Below are positions 17,995 to 27,355 of a stretch of 46,032 nucleotides of DNA, piece by piece. Within the stretch, counting starts at the first letter, position 1. Every line of letters begins with the position of its first letter. Source of the stretch: Ignavibacteria bacterium (lineage in GTDB: Bacteria > Bacteroidota > Ignavibacteria > Ignavibacteriales > Ignavibacteriaceae); NCBI GenBank assembly GCA_030693705.1, contig JAUYAB010000098.1, positions 1 to 46,032 of the forward strand, in the 5' to 3' direction. Made by a program: the position numbers and the translations under genes. Under the pieces are notes generated by a model, which saw only the letters and a list, made by a program, of their open reading frames with translations, was not told the origin of the DNA and made no database searches.

Positions 17995-18630
17995 ATGAAA
18001 CTATATAAAAAAATATTCAAGTACGCAGTAGTATGTTGCTTAACGATACTTCTACAAAGTTGTTCATCGTTCGCGCTTGAGGAGGTTTGGAACGATCCTT
18101 CATATCATAAATTATCTTTGAACAAAGTATTAATCTTTGCCATAAATAAAGATTCCGTTCAGCGGAGGATTTGGGAAGATGCTTTTGTTGATGAATTTTC
18201 CAAACATGGCGTTAACGCTACTTCATCTTACCTTTTGTTCCCGGATGCATTATCTGATGCGAATAAAGTTGTTGAGACAGTTCAGGAAAAAGGATTTGAT
18301 GGAATTTTAGTGACCCGTCTTCTTCAAAAGAAAACAGAATTACCTTCTTTGGAAAGTTTTGCGACACCGGAACAGCTATCTCGATTAAATCTTTTTCAGA
18401 AAAGATATGACGTTTATTACTATAACCTTCAACACCCTAAATATGTGGAATCTGAAAGCAGTGACCGGCGTGCAATAGATGTTTGGGTAATAAACAACGA
18501 ACAACGAATGATATGGAGCGCTACAAGTAAATCTCCCGAACGAAATTCAGTAGAAGCCGTACAAAATGATATCACCGATCTTGTAATACCTGAACTGGCG
18601 CGAAATGCCATTATTAAATCGAGGAAGTAA
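17995..18630 (+). CDS. Lipoprotein, paired paralog 2
   Basis: 211 residues. Lipobox LQSC with Cys near residue 23 after MKLYKKIFKYAVVCC. It aligns along its whole length with the preceding gene (EEVWNDP; QRRIWEDAF; GVNATSSY; FDGILVTRLL; RRAIDVW; MIWSATS), so the two come from a tandem duplication followed by divergence, mainly in the middle segment (TELPSLESF region). ATG 17995 is preferred over the in-frame ATG at 17932, which would put 21 charged residues before the signal peptide. The end of this gene carries GAGGAAG, which serves as ribosome site for the next gene, so the two are probably co-translated. Confidence 0.82.
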   Translation: MKLYKKIFKYAVVCCLTILLQSCSSFALEEVWNDPSYHKLSLNKVLIFAINKDSVQRRIWEDAFVDEFSKHGVNATSSYLLFPDALSDANKVVETVQEKGFDGILVTRLLQKKTELPSLESFATPEQLSRLNLFQKRYDVYYYNLQHPKYVESESSDRRAIDVWVINNEQRMIWSATSKSPERNSVEAVQNDITDLVIPELARNAIIKSRK

Positions 18631-18634
18631 AAAG

Positions 18635-18967
18635 ATGGAACAGAATACAATTGAAAAAATTGAAGAGAAGATTCAATCAAACTCTTCTCTCACAGAGAAA
18701 AACAGAAACGAACTTTTAAATTTGTTGGCAACGCTAAAATCAGAGTTGACCAAATTTACGGACGAGCAAGCCGAACATGCAGAAAGCATAACCGGATTCA
18801 TCGAGCGTTCAACACATGAGGCGATGCGGCGTGAAAAAAATCCCGATCTTCTAAAACACGCGGTAGATGGGTTGTCGGATTCGGTGAAAGGTTTTGAAGT
18901 GTCTCACCCGCAATTGGTTGAAACTGTGAATTACATTTCAAATACATTGGCAAACATGGGTATTTAA
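18635..18967 (+). CDS. DUF4404 family small protein
   Basis: 110 residues, soluble and largely helical with an acidic character. The C-terminal pattern FEVSHPQLVETVNYISNTLA followed by MGI matches the DUF4404 signature as I know it (helix, SHP, helix, final MGI). The family function is unknown. ATG 18635 has GAGGAAG (18620-18626), located inside the end of the previous gene, and the gap between the genes is only 4 nt, so it belongs to the same operon. It ends 6 nt before the next start. Confidence 0.8.
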   Translation: MEQNTIEKIEEKIQSNSSLTEKNRNELLNLLATLKSELTKFTDEQAEHAESITGFIERSTHEAMRREKNPDLLKHAVDGLSDSVKGFEVSHPQLVETVNYISNTLANMGI

Positions 18968-18973
18968 AATATT

Positions 18974-19192
18974 ATGAACGAGAACAAAATAGTTATTGGA
19001 ATTTTTGAAAATGAGTTGTACGCCATAATTGCCAAAAACAATCTCCGCGAAGCAGGCATAAATGCCAGCATTCTCAAACAATTCGGCGGAATATTTTTAC
19101 CATTTTTAAAGCAAGTTGATGGAGTTCCGCTGATGGTCTCAAGTAGACAAGAAGAAAAAGCCAAGAAAATACTTGAAACGAAATTTATTTAA
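18974..19192 (+). CDS. DUF2007-like small protein
   Basis: 72 residues with a ferredoxin-like pattern: strand (KIVIGIFENEL), helix (AIIAKNNLREAG), strand (INASILKQ), then VDGVPLMVSSRQEEKAKKIL. The order 'element of a gene moves, loses residue, VPL-V, helix with AxxIL' corresponds to DUF2007, called a putative signal-transducing domain; its real role is not known. It sits 6 nt after the DUF4404 gene and 23 nt before the next, so it is surely within the same transcript. Confidence 0.75.
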   Translation: MNENKIVIGIFENELYAIIAKNNLREAGINASILKQFGGIFLPFLKQVDGVPLMVSSRQEEKAKKILETKFI

Positions 19193-19215
19193 CAGATAAA
19201 GGAAAGATCAATATT

Positions 19216-19446
19216 ATGAATGTAAAAACAATAGGTCTTATCATAGCAGCAATAGGTTTATTGATGACTCTCTATACCGGATTTAATTATGTAACGAGAG
19301 AAAAAGTTGTTGATATAGGCAGTGTCCAAATAACAAGGGATAAAGAACATACGGCAAGTTGGTCACCATTTATTGGGATAGGAGTTATGGTAATCGGCGG
19401 GATTGTTTTTCTATCCGGCAAAAAGAAATTATCCGGACTTAATTGA
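19216..19446 (+). CDS. Small two-helix membrane protein
   Basis: 76 residues: a first helix (TIGLIIAAIGLLMTLYTGF), a polar loop of about 25 residues (VTREKVVDIGSVQITRDKEH, then TASWS), a second helix (PFIGIGVMVIGGIVFLSG) and a basic end. It resembles short DUF3185-like membrane proteins common in Bacteroidota, but I cannot confirm the family. AAAGGAAAG upstream of ATG 19216 serves as ribosome site. It is part of the run of small genes between the lipoproteins and the eRF1-like pair. Confidence 0.75.
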   Translation: MNVKTIGLIIAAIGLLMTLYTGFNYVTREKVVDIGSVQITRDKEHTASWSPFIGIGVMVIGGIVFLSGKKKLSGLN

Positions 19447-19504
19447 AATGAAATAAGGAACATAAGAACTATATCAAAACAACTTAACAGTTGAAGGAGA
19501 TAAA

Positions 19505-19885
19505 ATGAATCGAAAAGTCGGTCTGTGGATTGACCATACAGAAGCGGTCATCGTAAGTCTCACAGGTAATCTGGGAGAAGTTAAATCAATTCCATCGGAA
19601 ATAGAGAAATACGTTAGGCTCTCAGACGGAGCTCAAAAAATCTCTATGGAGGAAATGCGCAAGAGACGAGTTACTAATCATCTGAAAAAATACTACGATG
19701 AGGTAATCTCGTTGGTTAAAGATGCGGAATCTATTCTGATTGTAGGACCAGGGGAAGCGAAATTTGAGTTCAAAAAACGTCTTGATGGTGAAAAATATTA
19801 TGGACGAACAGTAAATCTTGAGACAGCCGACAAGATGACCGAACCGCAAATTGCGGCAAAAGTAAGAGGATATTACTCGAATTAG
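19505..19885 (+). CDS. eRF1-domain-3-like protein, tandem copy 1
   Basis: 126 residues. The N-terminus is KVGLWIDHTEAVIVSL. The second half HLKKYYDEVISLVKDAESIL, then IVGPGEAKFEFKKRL, and the ending with LETADKMTEPQIAAKVRGYY resemble the third domain of eRF1/Dom34, found alone in bacteria and sometimes labelled translational machinery protein. Related single-domain proteins are linked to ribosomes or stress only by similarity; the activity is unproven. ATG 19505 has the strong site GAAGGAGAT. The next gene, 77 bp on, is a duplicate that includes its leader. Confidence 0.72.
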   Translation: MNRKVGLWIDHTEAVIVSLTGNLGEVKSIPSEIEKYVRLSDGAQKISMEEMRKRRVTNHLKKYYDEVISLVKDAESILIVGPGEAKFEFKKRLDGEKYYGRTVNLETADKMTEPQIAAKVRGYYSN

Positions 19886-19962
19886 TTTCAATTGAATTTT
19901 ATTGGCAAGTATACTGGTTAATGAGAACTATTTAAAACAACTTAATAGGTGAAGGAGATAAA

Positions 19963-20343
19963 ATGAATCGAAAAGTCGGTTTGTGGATTGACCACAGTAA
20001 AGTAGTTATTGTAAGTATAACAGGCGATATGGAAGAAATTAAATCAATCCCGTCGAATATTGAGAAACACGTTCGATTTTCAGGTGGCGCTCAAAAGAAC
20101 TCCGAAGAGGACATTCATGACAATCGGTTCACTAATCATCTCAATAAATATTATGACGAGGTAATCTTATTAATTAAAGATGCAGAATCTATCTTGATAA
20201 TTGGGCCCGGTGAAGCAAAGGTAGAGTTTAAAAAACGTCTCGAAGCTGGAAAGCAAAATGGACATTTAGTAAATACCGAAACAGCCGACAAGATGACAGA
20301 CCCGCAAATTGCGGCAAGAGTAAGAGGGTATTACTCGAATTAG
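19963..20343 (+). CDS. eRF1-domain-3-like protein, tandem copy 2
   Basis: 126 residues, exactly the same length as the preceding copy and alike throughout: KVGLWIDHSKVVIVSI, then NHLNKYYDEVILLIKDAESI, IIGPGEAKVEFKKRL, and TADKMTDPQIAARVRGYY. The leader is also duplicated: both genes follow a version of ACAACTTAA ... TGAAGGAGATAAAATG. Divergence is strongest around residues 40-55 and 100-106. Both frames are intact, so both copies seem to be maintained. Confidence 0.72.
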   Translation: MNRKVGLWIDHSKVVIVSITGDMEEIKSIPSNIEKHVRFSGGAQKNSEEDIHDNRFTNHLNKYYDEVILLIKDAESILIIGPGEAKVEFKKRLEAGKQNGHLVNTETADKMTDPQIAARVRGYYSN

Positions 20344-20447
20344 ATTTCAATTGATTTTTATGCAAACGTTGAATGGTTAATTAATTGGTTACATCAGAAA
20401 AATTTATAGACGTCGCTTCCGTAGGAGTTCCACGTTCAATTCCAAAA

Positions 20448-22055
20448 ATGATCGATAGCCTGGAGTTGATTCGTTTTGGAATACAATCCAAATATAGAAC
20501 TCCCTTTAAGAAGATAGCTCTTGGAATTTTGGGGATCGTTGGGGCGGGCATAATTTTACTACTCACAATTCCTTTCGGCGCCGGTTTAACTCCCGACTCC
20601 GCCGCGTACATATCAGCGGCAAGAAATTTGGCTGAAGGGAACGGCTTTCTTACGTATAATGGTCTACTTTTAGTTATTCAACCTCCGCTCTATTCAATTT
20701 TACTTGCCGTTATAAAAAAAGTAACGTTAGTCGATCCGCAAATAGCCGCGGGATATCTTAATGCATTGCTCTTCGGGTCGATTATTTATTTATCCGGTTT
20801 ATTACTGCTTAGATACTTGAAATCATTTATGCTGATAATTCTTGGAACAGTTTCGGTTATTATTTCCTATGCGCTTGTTCAGGCTTCTTTTATGGCTTTA
20901 TCTGAACTCTTATTTATTTTTCTGGTACTTCTGTTCCTCTATTACTTTGGAAAATATCAAATCAAACGGGACTTTGTTTCCCTTTTCCTTTTTTCAACCT
21001 CGGTATCTCTCGCATGCCTCACCCGCTACACGGGGGTCATAATTATCTTAACAGGTATTCTATGTATCACAATTTTTACGAAGAATAATAAAAAAGAAAA
21101 GTTTTGGCATTCGATTATCTTTTTACTTATAACCGTTTTGCCGATTACCTTGTGGATAATCAGGAATTACTTTATTTCAGGAACTCTTGCCGGGCTAAGA
21201 GCTTCCTCCTCATATACTCTTTTTGAGAATATGAGTTTTTTTTACTACACGGTTCTCTCCTGGTTTTTTCCGTTGAATTCAGCCTTTATCTATTTCGTTT
21301 TTATTTTTTTAATTGTCTCAACCTGGATTTTATTCGGAAAAACTCCGGCAAAGTTTTCTATCGGGGAAGTTTTTAAATTTATTGGTCCAAGTTTGATTTT
21401 TGTAATATGCTATAGTGGGATCATCGTTGTTTCATCTACCACCACGGCTTACGACAAAATTTCCGATAGACTACTCTCCCCGATCTATGTTCCGTTACTT
21501 TTCACTTTGTTCTTTATGGCGGATAAAATTCTTCTCTGGTTGAGAAAGAACGTTCATCAAAAATCAGTTACCTTACTTTTTGTAAGCGGTATTGTTCTTC
21601 TGATGATCTTCCCGGTTAAGAAGACAATAGGAATTGCTGAACAGTTTGTTGAACTCTCGGGATGGGGTTTTAGTTCTTACGAATGGAGAGAAAACAAAAC
21701 GATCGAATATCTTAATCAGCATAAGCTTTTGGAGAAAAATTTTACATTCTACAGCAATGAACCGGAGGCTGTTTATATTTTAACAGGTTTAACAACAATG
21801 TGCAGCCCGCCAAAAAGATTTTATAACTCACCCCAACTTTTTGATCTTATCGCAAATCCGGAAGAAGGTTGGAAAAATGGAGAAGATGTTTGTCTTGTAT
21901 GGTTAGATAATTCAACCCGCAGCTACCTTTTTACAATTAATGAATTACAAAAAAACATAAAGATGACGAAAGTTGTACAGTTAAAAGATGGAAAGATTTA
22001 TACTTTTTCAATTAACCGGGGGAATTCAGGACGATTCATGGTTCAAAAAAACTAA
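20448..22055 (+). CDS. Multi-pass membrane protein, GT-C (PMT/ArnT-like) glycosyltransferase
   Basis: 535 residues from ATG 20448; a TTG at 20385 would add 21 residues, and neither has a clear ribosome site, so the start is uncertain. After a first membrane helix comes LTPDSAAYISAARNLAEGNG, the Asp-containing loop that in PMT/ArnT-type enzymes binds metal and lipid-linked sugar. About ten further hydrophobic segments follow, with ACLTRYTGV typical of this superfamily, and then a ~120-residue soluble C-terminal part. Probable role: transfer of a sugar from a polyprenyl phosphate carrier to an envelope acceptor. The stop overlaps promoter copy 4. Confidence 0.75.
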   Translation: MIDSLELIRFGIQSKYRTPFKKIALGILGIVGAGIILLLTIPFGAGLTPDSAAYISAARNLAEGNGFLTYNGLLLVIQPPLYSILLAVIKKVTLVDPQIAAGYLNALLFGSIIYLSGLLLLRYLKSFMLIILGTVSVIISYALVQASFMALSELLFIFLVLLFLYYFGKYQIKRDFVSLFLFSTSVSLACLTRYTGVIIILTGILCITIFTKNNKKEKFWHSIIFLLITVLPITLWIIRNYFISGTLAGLRASSSYTLFENMSFFYYTVLSWFFPLNSAFIYFVFIFLIVSTWILFGKTPAKFSIGEVFKFIGPSLIFVICYSGIIVVSSTTTAYDKISDRLLSPIYVPLLFTLFFMADKILLWLRKNVHQKSVTLLFVSGIVLLMIFPVKKTIGIAEQFVELSGWGFSSYEWRENKTIEYLNQHKLLEKNFTFYSNEPEAVYILTGLTTMCSPPKRFYNSPQLFDLIANPEEGWKNGEDVCLVWLDNSTRSYLFTINELQKNIKMTKVVQLKDGKIYTFSINRGNSGRFMVQKN

Positions 22056-22108
22056 TTCCTTTTTCATCCCTTTGGACTATTTTTTCGTTCTTATCATTTA
22101 CCTATAAT
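22052..22108 (+). promoter_or_regulatory. Shared 30-bp element with -35/-10, copy 4
   Basis: Element 22052-22081, overlapping the stop codon (22053-22055) of the preceding gene. The -10 is a perfect TATAAT at 22103-22108. The -35-like hexamer (TTTTTT, 22080-22085) is poor. The kaiC-like gene starts at 22259, giving a leader of about 145 nt in which I see no other clear structure. Confidence 0.78.
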
Positions 22109-22258
22109 TAATTGAGATTTCGTGAAAAAAACTACACACATTTCAAAGCGGTTGTATTGCCCTGGTAACAAATTGACATTTAGGCTAATCGAGAGTATCT
22201 ATTAAATAATTTATGGTTCAGAACACGGCTCATAAATCATAATTGGAAGAAAAATATC

Positions 22259-24004
22259 ATGAAGAAAAAAGAAACACAAGTTCAGCGTAAAGTCCTTCCG
22301 AAATCTCCCACGAGTATTCAAGGGTTTGACGAAATAACCGGCGGAGGTTTACCAAAAGGAAGACCCACGCTTGTTTGCGGAGGCGCCGGCTGCGGAAAAA
22401 CCCTTTTTGCAATGGAGTTTCTCGTTCGCGGCGCAACCATTTATAAGGAACCGGGTGTATTTATTTCATTCGAGGAAACGGCGAAAGAACTGACGGCAAA
22501 TGTCGCCTCATTAGGTTTTGATTTGGATAATCTGGTTGCTCAAAAAATGATTTGGCTTGAGCACATTGATGTTGAACGGGGCGAAATTGAGCAAACCGGT
22601 GAATATGATTTGAAAGGTTTGTTTGTCCGTATCCATCATGCAATTGAAAGTATAGGAGCTAAGCGAGTTGTTCTGGACACTATTGAATCACTTTTTACTG
22701 TTTTACCAAATGCTACCATTGTGCGCACGGAACTGCGGCGGTTGTTCGGATGGTTGAAAAGGAAAGGCGTTACTGCGATAATCACCGGCGAAAGAGGCGA
22801 TAATACTTTAACACGCCAGGGTCTGGAAGAGTACGTTTCCGATTGTGTAATTTTGCTGGATCATCGTGTTACCGAGCAATCATCTATTCGAAGGCTCCGC
22901 ATTGTAAAATATCGCGGTTCAACACATGGAACCAACGAGTATCCTTTCCTTATTGATGAAGATGGTTTTTCTGTTCTTCCGGTCACTTCATTAGGATTAG
23001 ATTACTACTCCTCCTTCGAGAGAATCTCCACCGGTGTTCCGCGTCTAGATACAATGCTTTCCGGGAAAGGTTATTATCGGGGTAGTACTGTCCTTGTTTC
23101 AGGCACTGCAGGTACGGGAAAGACGAGCATCGCTGCGCAATTTGTTGAAGCGGCTTGTATAAGAGGGGAACGTGTTCTCTTTTTTACTTTCGAAGAATCT
23201 CCTAATCAGATCGTTCGCAACATGAGTTCTATAGGATTAAATTTGGAACCCTGGATGCATAAAGGTTTATTGAAGTTCCATGCTACGCGTCCAACTCTCT
23301 ATGGATTAGAAAATCATCTCACTACTAGTATAAAATTGATCAATAAATTTGCTCCTTCCATCGTTGTTCTTGACCCTATTAATGCCTTCGTGATGGGAGA
23401 AAATCAAACTGAAGTAAATACCATGCTGGTGCGCCTGGTAGATTTTTTAAAGATGAAAAGGATCACCGCATTTTTTACAAGTCTCGCTTCTGCCGAGACT
23501 AATATGGAAAGTACCGATGTTTACATTTCATCTTTGATTGATACATGGCTTCTTCTGCGCGACATCGAGATAGGCGGCGAACGGAACAGAGGTTTGTACG
23601 TGCTTAAATCTCGCGGAATGGCGCACTCCAATCAGATCCGTGAGTTTAAATTAACCGACCATGGTATTGAATTGCTTGACGTTTACGTTGGTCCGGAAGG
23701 TGTGTTGACCGGTTCGGCGCGATTATCACAAGAAACAAAAGATGAAGCAGTACAATTATTACGTCAGCAAGAAATAGCGCGCAAGCAATTTGGCATTGAG
23801 AGAAAGCGTGAAGCGATGGAAGCGCAGATCGTAGTACTCCAATCTGAATTTGAAGCTGAAAAATCAGAAGCGCTTAAAATTATCGGTATAGAAACAGCGC
23901 TAAATGAACGCTTCTCTCAAGACCAGGCAAAAATGGCTAAGAGCCGGGCAGGCGATGTTGAAACCAAACTAGAAAAGTCAAAGAAAAAAGCAATGGTCAA
24001 ATAA
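22259..24004 (+). CDS. kaiC: KaiC-family double-domain ATPase
   Basis: 581 residues with both RecA-like halves of KaiC. CI: Walker A GGAGCGKT (41-48), catalytic EE in FISFEE. CII: Walker A GTAGTGKT (282-289), catalytic Glu312-Glu313 (FTFEE), Walker B Asp372. The segment corresponding to the cyanobacterial phosphosites (Ser431-Thr432, in HISTITDT) reads YISSLIDT, so Ser424 and Ser425 are candidate phosphosites. After DHGIELLDVYVGPEG the C-terminus is a long coiled coil (about 500-581) instead of the short KaiA-binding tail. No kaiA or kaiB is in the window. KaiC relatives outside cyanobacteria work with histidine kinases in stress or timing; the neighbouring sensory genes suggest a signalling role (inference). 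Promoter copy 4 precedes it. Confidence 0.92.
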   Translation: MKKKETQVQRKVLPKSPTSIQGFDEITGGGLPKGRPTLVCGGAGCGKTLFAMEFLVRGATIYKEPGVFISFEETAKELTANVASLGFDLDNLVAQKMIWLEHIDVERGEIEQTGEYDLKGLFVRIHHAIESIGAKRVVLDTIESLFTVLPNATIVRTELRRLFGWLKRKGVTAIITGERGDNTLTRQGLEEYVSDCVILLDHRVTEQSSIRRLRIVKYRGSTHGTNEYPFLIDEDGFSVLPVTSLGLDYYSSFERISTGVPRLDTMLSGKGYYRGSTVLVSGTAGTGKTSIAAQFVEAACIRGERVLFFTFEESPNQIVRNMSSIGLNLEPWMHKGLLKFHATRPTLYGLENHLTTSIKLINKFAPSIVVLDPINAFVMGENQTEVNTMLVRLVDFLKMKRITAFFTSLASAETNMESTDVYISSLIDTWLLLRDIEIGGERNRGLYVLKSRGMAHSNQIREFKLTDHGIELLDVYVGPEGVLTGSARLSQETKDEAVQLLRQQEIARKQFGIERKREAMEAQIVVLQSEFEAEKSEALKIIGIETALNERFSQDQAKMAKSRAGDVETKLEKSKKKAMVK

Positions 24005-24140
24005 GTTAAGTAGGGCAAAGAAAAACATAAAAATTTCAAATGATTTCAGTTTTACGCGATTGTTTTTAGAAGATTAATTTGTTAGTTTTATAGAGGCTGA
24101 ATTTATATTCGAATGAATACGTTTAACCTTTACAAAAATC

Positions 24141-24359
24141 AGCGATACTGTAAACGGTATCGCTGGCAGAAAAAATCATCGTAAACGATGATGCTAAAAA
24201 TGTATTCCGCTTTAGCGGAATTTATTCGTGTAGCACAATCCATTTATGGTTGTGCGGTTATTATCCCGTCGGAAAGGCAGGTTGTTTTTGTATCTGGATA
24301 TTTGTGGCGTTTTGCGCCATTCCATCATCCATTAAAAATAAACCATGCGGTTTACCGTG
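24141..24359 (+). repeat. Array of short hairpins in the cheB-cheR leader
   Basis: At least six short stem-loops follow each other, mostly with A/T loops of TAAA or TTTA type. They are 24141-24164 (AGCGATAC/GTATCGCT), 24175-24192 (ATCATCG-TAAA-CGATGAT), 24204-24221 (ATTCCGC-TTTA-GCGGAAT), 24233-24255 (GCACAA..CC/GG..TTGTGC), 24305-24319 (TGGCG/CGCCA) and 24346-24359 (TGCGG-TTTA-CCGTG, with G-T pairs). They fill the 379-bp gap before the CheB-CheR gene; 24005-24140 shows nothing notable. It may be a structured leader RNA or a nest of REP-like palindromes. Confidence 0.6.
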
Positions 24360-24383
24360 CTATAATACTTATATGAGTTTACA

Positions 24384-27344
24384 ATGAAGAAGACAATCCC
24401 CGATCGATCACAGGTCAAAAAAAAGAAAGAGACCACAACAATAACTTCATCAAAAAATAATCCGTTTTATGTTGTTGGTATTGGAGCGTCCGCAGGCGGT
24501 TTAGACGCGCTCGAAAGATTTTTCGAAAATATGACCGGGGATACCGGGATGGCTTTTATAGTAGTGACGCATTTAGACCCGGATCATGTAAGTATTATGC
24601 CGGAGCTCATTCAAAAATCTACTAAGATGAAATTATTTCAGGCTGAAGACGGCATGATCCTTCAGCCCGATCATGTTTACGTAGCTCCCGCTAACCGGGA
24701 TTTGGGGATCCTTCACGGAACGATCCAACTGATAGAACCCCTTGAAGCGCATGGCTTCCGGCTTCCTATCGATTTCTTCTTCAAATCACTTTCCGCTGAT
24801 TTAGGCGAGAAAGCTATTTGCGTTGTCCTTTCCGGTATGGCTTCCGATGGTACCGCAGGCTTGAAAGCAATAAAGAGTGAATTAGGCATGGTGATGGTTC
24901 AAGATCCAAAATCGGCAAAGTTCGACGGGATGCCGAGCAGCGCAATCAAAACCGGGTTAGCCGATTACATCCTTTCCCCCGAAGAAATGCCTGAACAGTT
25001 GATAAGATATACCTCTCAAAAAGTTAAAGGAATTTTATTAGATAAAAGTTTTTCCGAAGGGAAAATTCCCGATGTATTTCAAAAAATATTCATACTGCTC
25101 AGAACCCACACCGGACATGATTTTTCCCTTTACAAGCAAAACACCATTTACCGGCGTGTTGAAAGAAGAATGAATGTTTCTCAACTAAATAATCTATCGG
25201 ATTATATCCGGTGGCTTCAGGAAAATCCCAAAGAAATTGAAATTTTGTTCAGCGAATTATTAATCGGAGTAACAAATTTTTTCAGAGATCCCGAATCATT
25301 CGTAAAATTAAAAAAAATAATAGCTGAGTTAGTTAAAAATAAACCTGAAAACGAGAAGATAAGAATTTGGATCCCGGGATGTTCTACCGGAGAGGAAGCC
25401 TATTCCGTTGCAATACTCTTGCGGGAATGTATGAATGAAGCGAAGAAAAATTTTAACGTACAAATCTTTGCCACAGATATTGACAGCAAGGCAATCGAAA
25501 AAGCCCGCATCGGTTCATTTTCCGGAATTGAATCCGATGTTGGAAAAGAACGTCTGAAAAGTTTCTTTACTTCCGGGGGAAGTGTTTTTCATATTCGAAA
25601 AGAAATTAGAGAAATGCTTGTCTTTGCACCGCAAAGTGTTTTTAAAGATCCTCCGTTTACTAAGCTTGATCTTATCTCCTGCCGGAATCTTTTAATTTAT
25701 TTTAATACCGAATTACAGAAGAAAGTAATTCCTGTATTCCATTACAGTCTTCTTGCGAACGGAATACTTTTCCTTGGCTCTTCGGAAACGATCGGCGGGT
25801 TTGTTGATCTCTTTTCAATGCTCGATAAAAAATGGAAAATTTACAAAAGAAGAGAAACCGTATTCTCGGCACAGCCTTTTATGGAATTCCCGATACCACA
25901 CTCGATCGGAAAAATGTATGAGACTCCAATGAAAATAAATGAAATAAAAAACATTCCCCAGTTAGCGGAAAAAGTAATTCTGCAAAACTATTCTCCCAAT
26001 TGTGTGATCATAAACGAAAATGGAGACATCGTTTATATTCATGGAAGAACCGGTAAATATCTTGAGCTTACGCACGGCGAAGCGAAGATGAATATTTTTG
26101 ATATGGCGCGCGAAGGATTAAAACAAGAAATTCCGGCAATGATCAGAAAAGCATTAGCAAGCCGGAAACCATCAGCCGCAAAAGAAGTAAAAGTAAAAAC
26201 CAACGGCAGCTTCCAGTTGATAAATATTACTGTTAAACCGATAAAAGAACCGGCGGCAATGCGGGATTCTTTGCTAATCATTTTTGAAGATATAAAACCG
26301 GAGAGAAACGTTCCCGTCGGCAAAAAAATCCACTACAATAAGCGGTCGGCAAAAACGATCAAAGAACTTGAGCATGAATTAAAAACGGCTAAAGAAGATT
26401 TACGATCAACCGTCGAGGAATTGGAAACTTCTAATGAAGAACTAAAATCTACCAACGAGGAGATGCAGTCTACCAACGAGGAGATGCAAAGTTCAAATGA
26501 AGAAATGGAAACTTCCAAAGAAGAATTACAGTCGCTGAACGAAGAATTAGTTACGGTAAATACCGAACTGCAAAATAAGAATGATGAATTATCGGTTATA
26601 AATAACGATATGAAAAACCTGCTCGACAGCATTGATATCCCGACGATCTTCCTTGATAATAATTTACATATCAAAAGATTTACCCATCACGCAACAAAGG
26701 TTGTGAACCTTATTTCTTCCGACATCGGAAGACCGATTAACCACATCGCAACCAATCTTAAATATGATAAATTTTTCGAGGATGCAAAAGAAGTTTTGAG
26801 AACTCTTGTTTTTAAAGAGATTGAGTTACAAACCAATGACGGCACATGGTATCAAATGCGGATATTGCCTTACCGCACAACAAGCAATATTATTGATGGT
26901 CTTGTAGTAACGTTCACACATATTCACAAATTAAAAACCGCATACCAGGAGATCCATAAGTTGAATCAAGAAGTTCAACTTGCGCGTGAGTATTCCGATA
27001 ACATTGTTAATACCGTAAGAGACTCGCTTCTTATTCTTGATAAAGATTTAAAAGTGCTTTCAGCTAACCGCTCTTTTTATAAAATGTTTAACACCATAAG
27101 CGAAAAAACCGTGGGTAAATTTGTTTATGATCTTCAGGACAATAACTGGGATATCCCTGAGCTGCGAAAACTGCTTGAGGAAATAATTCCTGCGAACAGC
27201 TTTTTTGAGGATTATGAAGTTGTATACAATTTTGCAAAAGGGGGCAGAAAAAAATTACTCTTAAATGCACGCGAGATATTTCAAGGTGATAAAGAATCAC
27301 AACTTATTCTTCTGGCGATCCACAACCCAAATATAAAAATATAA
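24384..27344 (+). CDS. CheB-CheR-PAS fusion protein
   Basis: 986 residues. First a CheB-type methylesterase without its usual receiver, with catalytic triad Ser36 (GIGASAGG), His63 (VTHLDPDH) and Asp155 (GMASDGT). Then a CheR methyltransferase (about 225-490) with SAM site GCSTGEE (332-338) and [13 protein letters not shown]-like domain (about 530-640), a long coiled coil built from Glu/Asn-rich heptads such as STNEEMQ (about 655-745), a PAS (about 745-850) and a last PAS (about 868-986) follow. The last PAS matches the tandem PAS of the first gene (NTVR, SFY, LRKLLEE, FEDYEV, LLNAR). No kinase domain is attached; the separate PAS kinase 11 bp downstream probably supplies it. Fusions of this type are regulators of two-component pathways rather than of flagellar chemotaxis; no chemoreceptor is nearby. 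A TATAAT at 24361-24366 may be its -10. Confidence 0.92.
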   Translation: MKKTIPDRSQVKKKKETTTITSSKNNPFYVVGIGASAGGLDALERFFENMTGDTGMAFIVVTHLDPDHVSIMPELIQKSTKMKLFQAEDGMILQPDHVYVAPANRDLGILHGTIQLIEPLEAHGFRLPIDFFFKSLSADLGEKAICVVLSGMASDGTAGLKAIKSELGMVMVQDPKSAKFDGMPSSAIKTGLADYILSPEEMPEQLIRYTSQKVKGILLDKSFSEGKIPDVFQKIFILLRTHTGHDFSLYKQNTIYRRVERRMNVSQLNNLSDYIRWLQENPKEIEILFSELLIGVTNFFRDPESFVKLKKIIAELVKNKPENEKIRIWIPGCSTGEEAYSVAILLRECMNEAKKNFNVQIFATDIDSKAIEKARIGSFSGIESDVGKERLKSFFTSGGSVFHIRKEIREMLVFAPQSVFKDPPFTKLDLISCRNLLIYFNTELQKKVIPVFHYSLLANGILFLGSSETIGGFVDLFSMLDKKWKIYKRRETVFSAQPFMEFPIPHSIGKMYETPMKINEIKNIPQLAEKVILQNYSPNCVIINENGDIVYIHGRTGKYLELTHGEAKMNIFDMAREGLKQEIPAMIRKALASRKPSAAKEVKVKTNGSFQLINITVKPIKEPAAMRDSLLIIFEDIKPERNVPVGKKIHYNKRSAKTIKELEHELKTAKEDLRSTVEELETSNEELKSTNEEMQSTNEEMQSSNEEMETSKEELQSLNEELVTVNTELQNKNDELSVINNDMKNLLDSIDIPTIFLDNNLHIKRFTHHATKVVNLISSDIGRPINHIATNLKYDKFFEDAKEVLRTLVFKEIELQTNDGTWYQMRILPYRTTSNIIDGLVVTFTHIHKLKTAYQEIHKLNQEVQLAREYSDNIVNTVRDSLLILDKDLKVLSANRSFYKMFNTISEKTVGKFVYDLQDNNWDIPELRKLLEEIIPANSFFEDYEVVYNFAKGGRKKLLLNAREIFQGDKESQLILLAIHNPNIKI

Positions 27345-27355
27345 GGCATTGTAAA

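Noticed and set aside
24141-24359. CRISPR array.
   Set aside because: The hairpins have different stems, no identical direct repeat and no regular spacers, and no cas gene is present.
24188-24376. A 62-codon open frame in the leader of the CheB-CheR gene.
   Set aside because: It runs across the hairpin array, so its residues are set by the palindromes; no ribosome site and no protein-like pattern.
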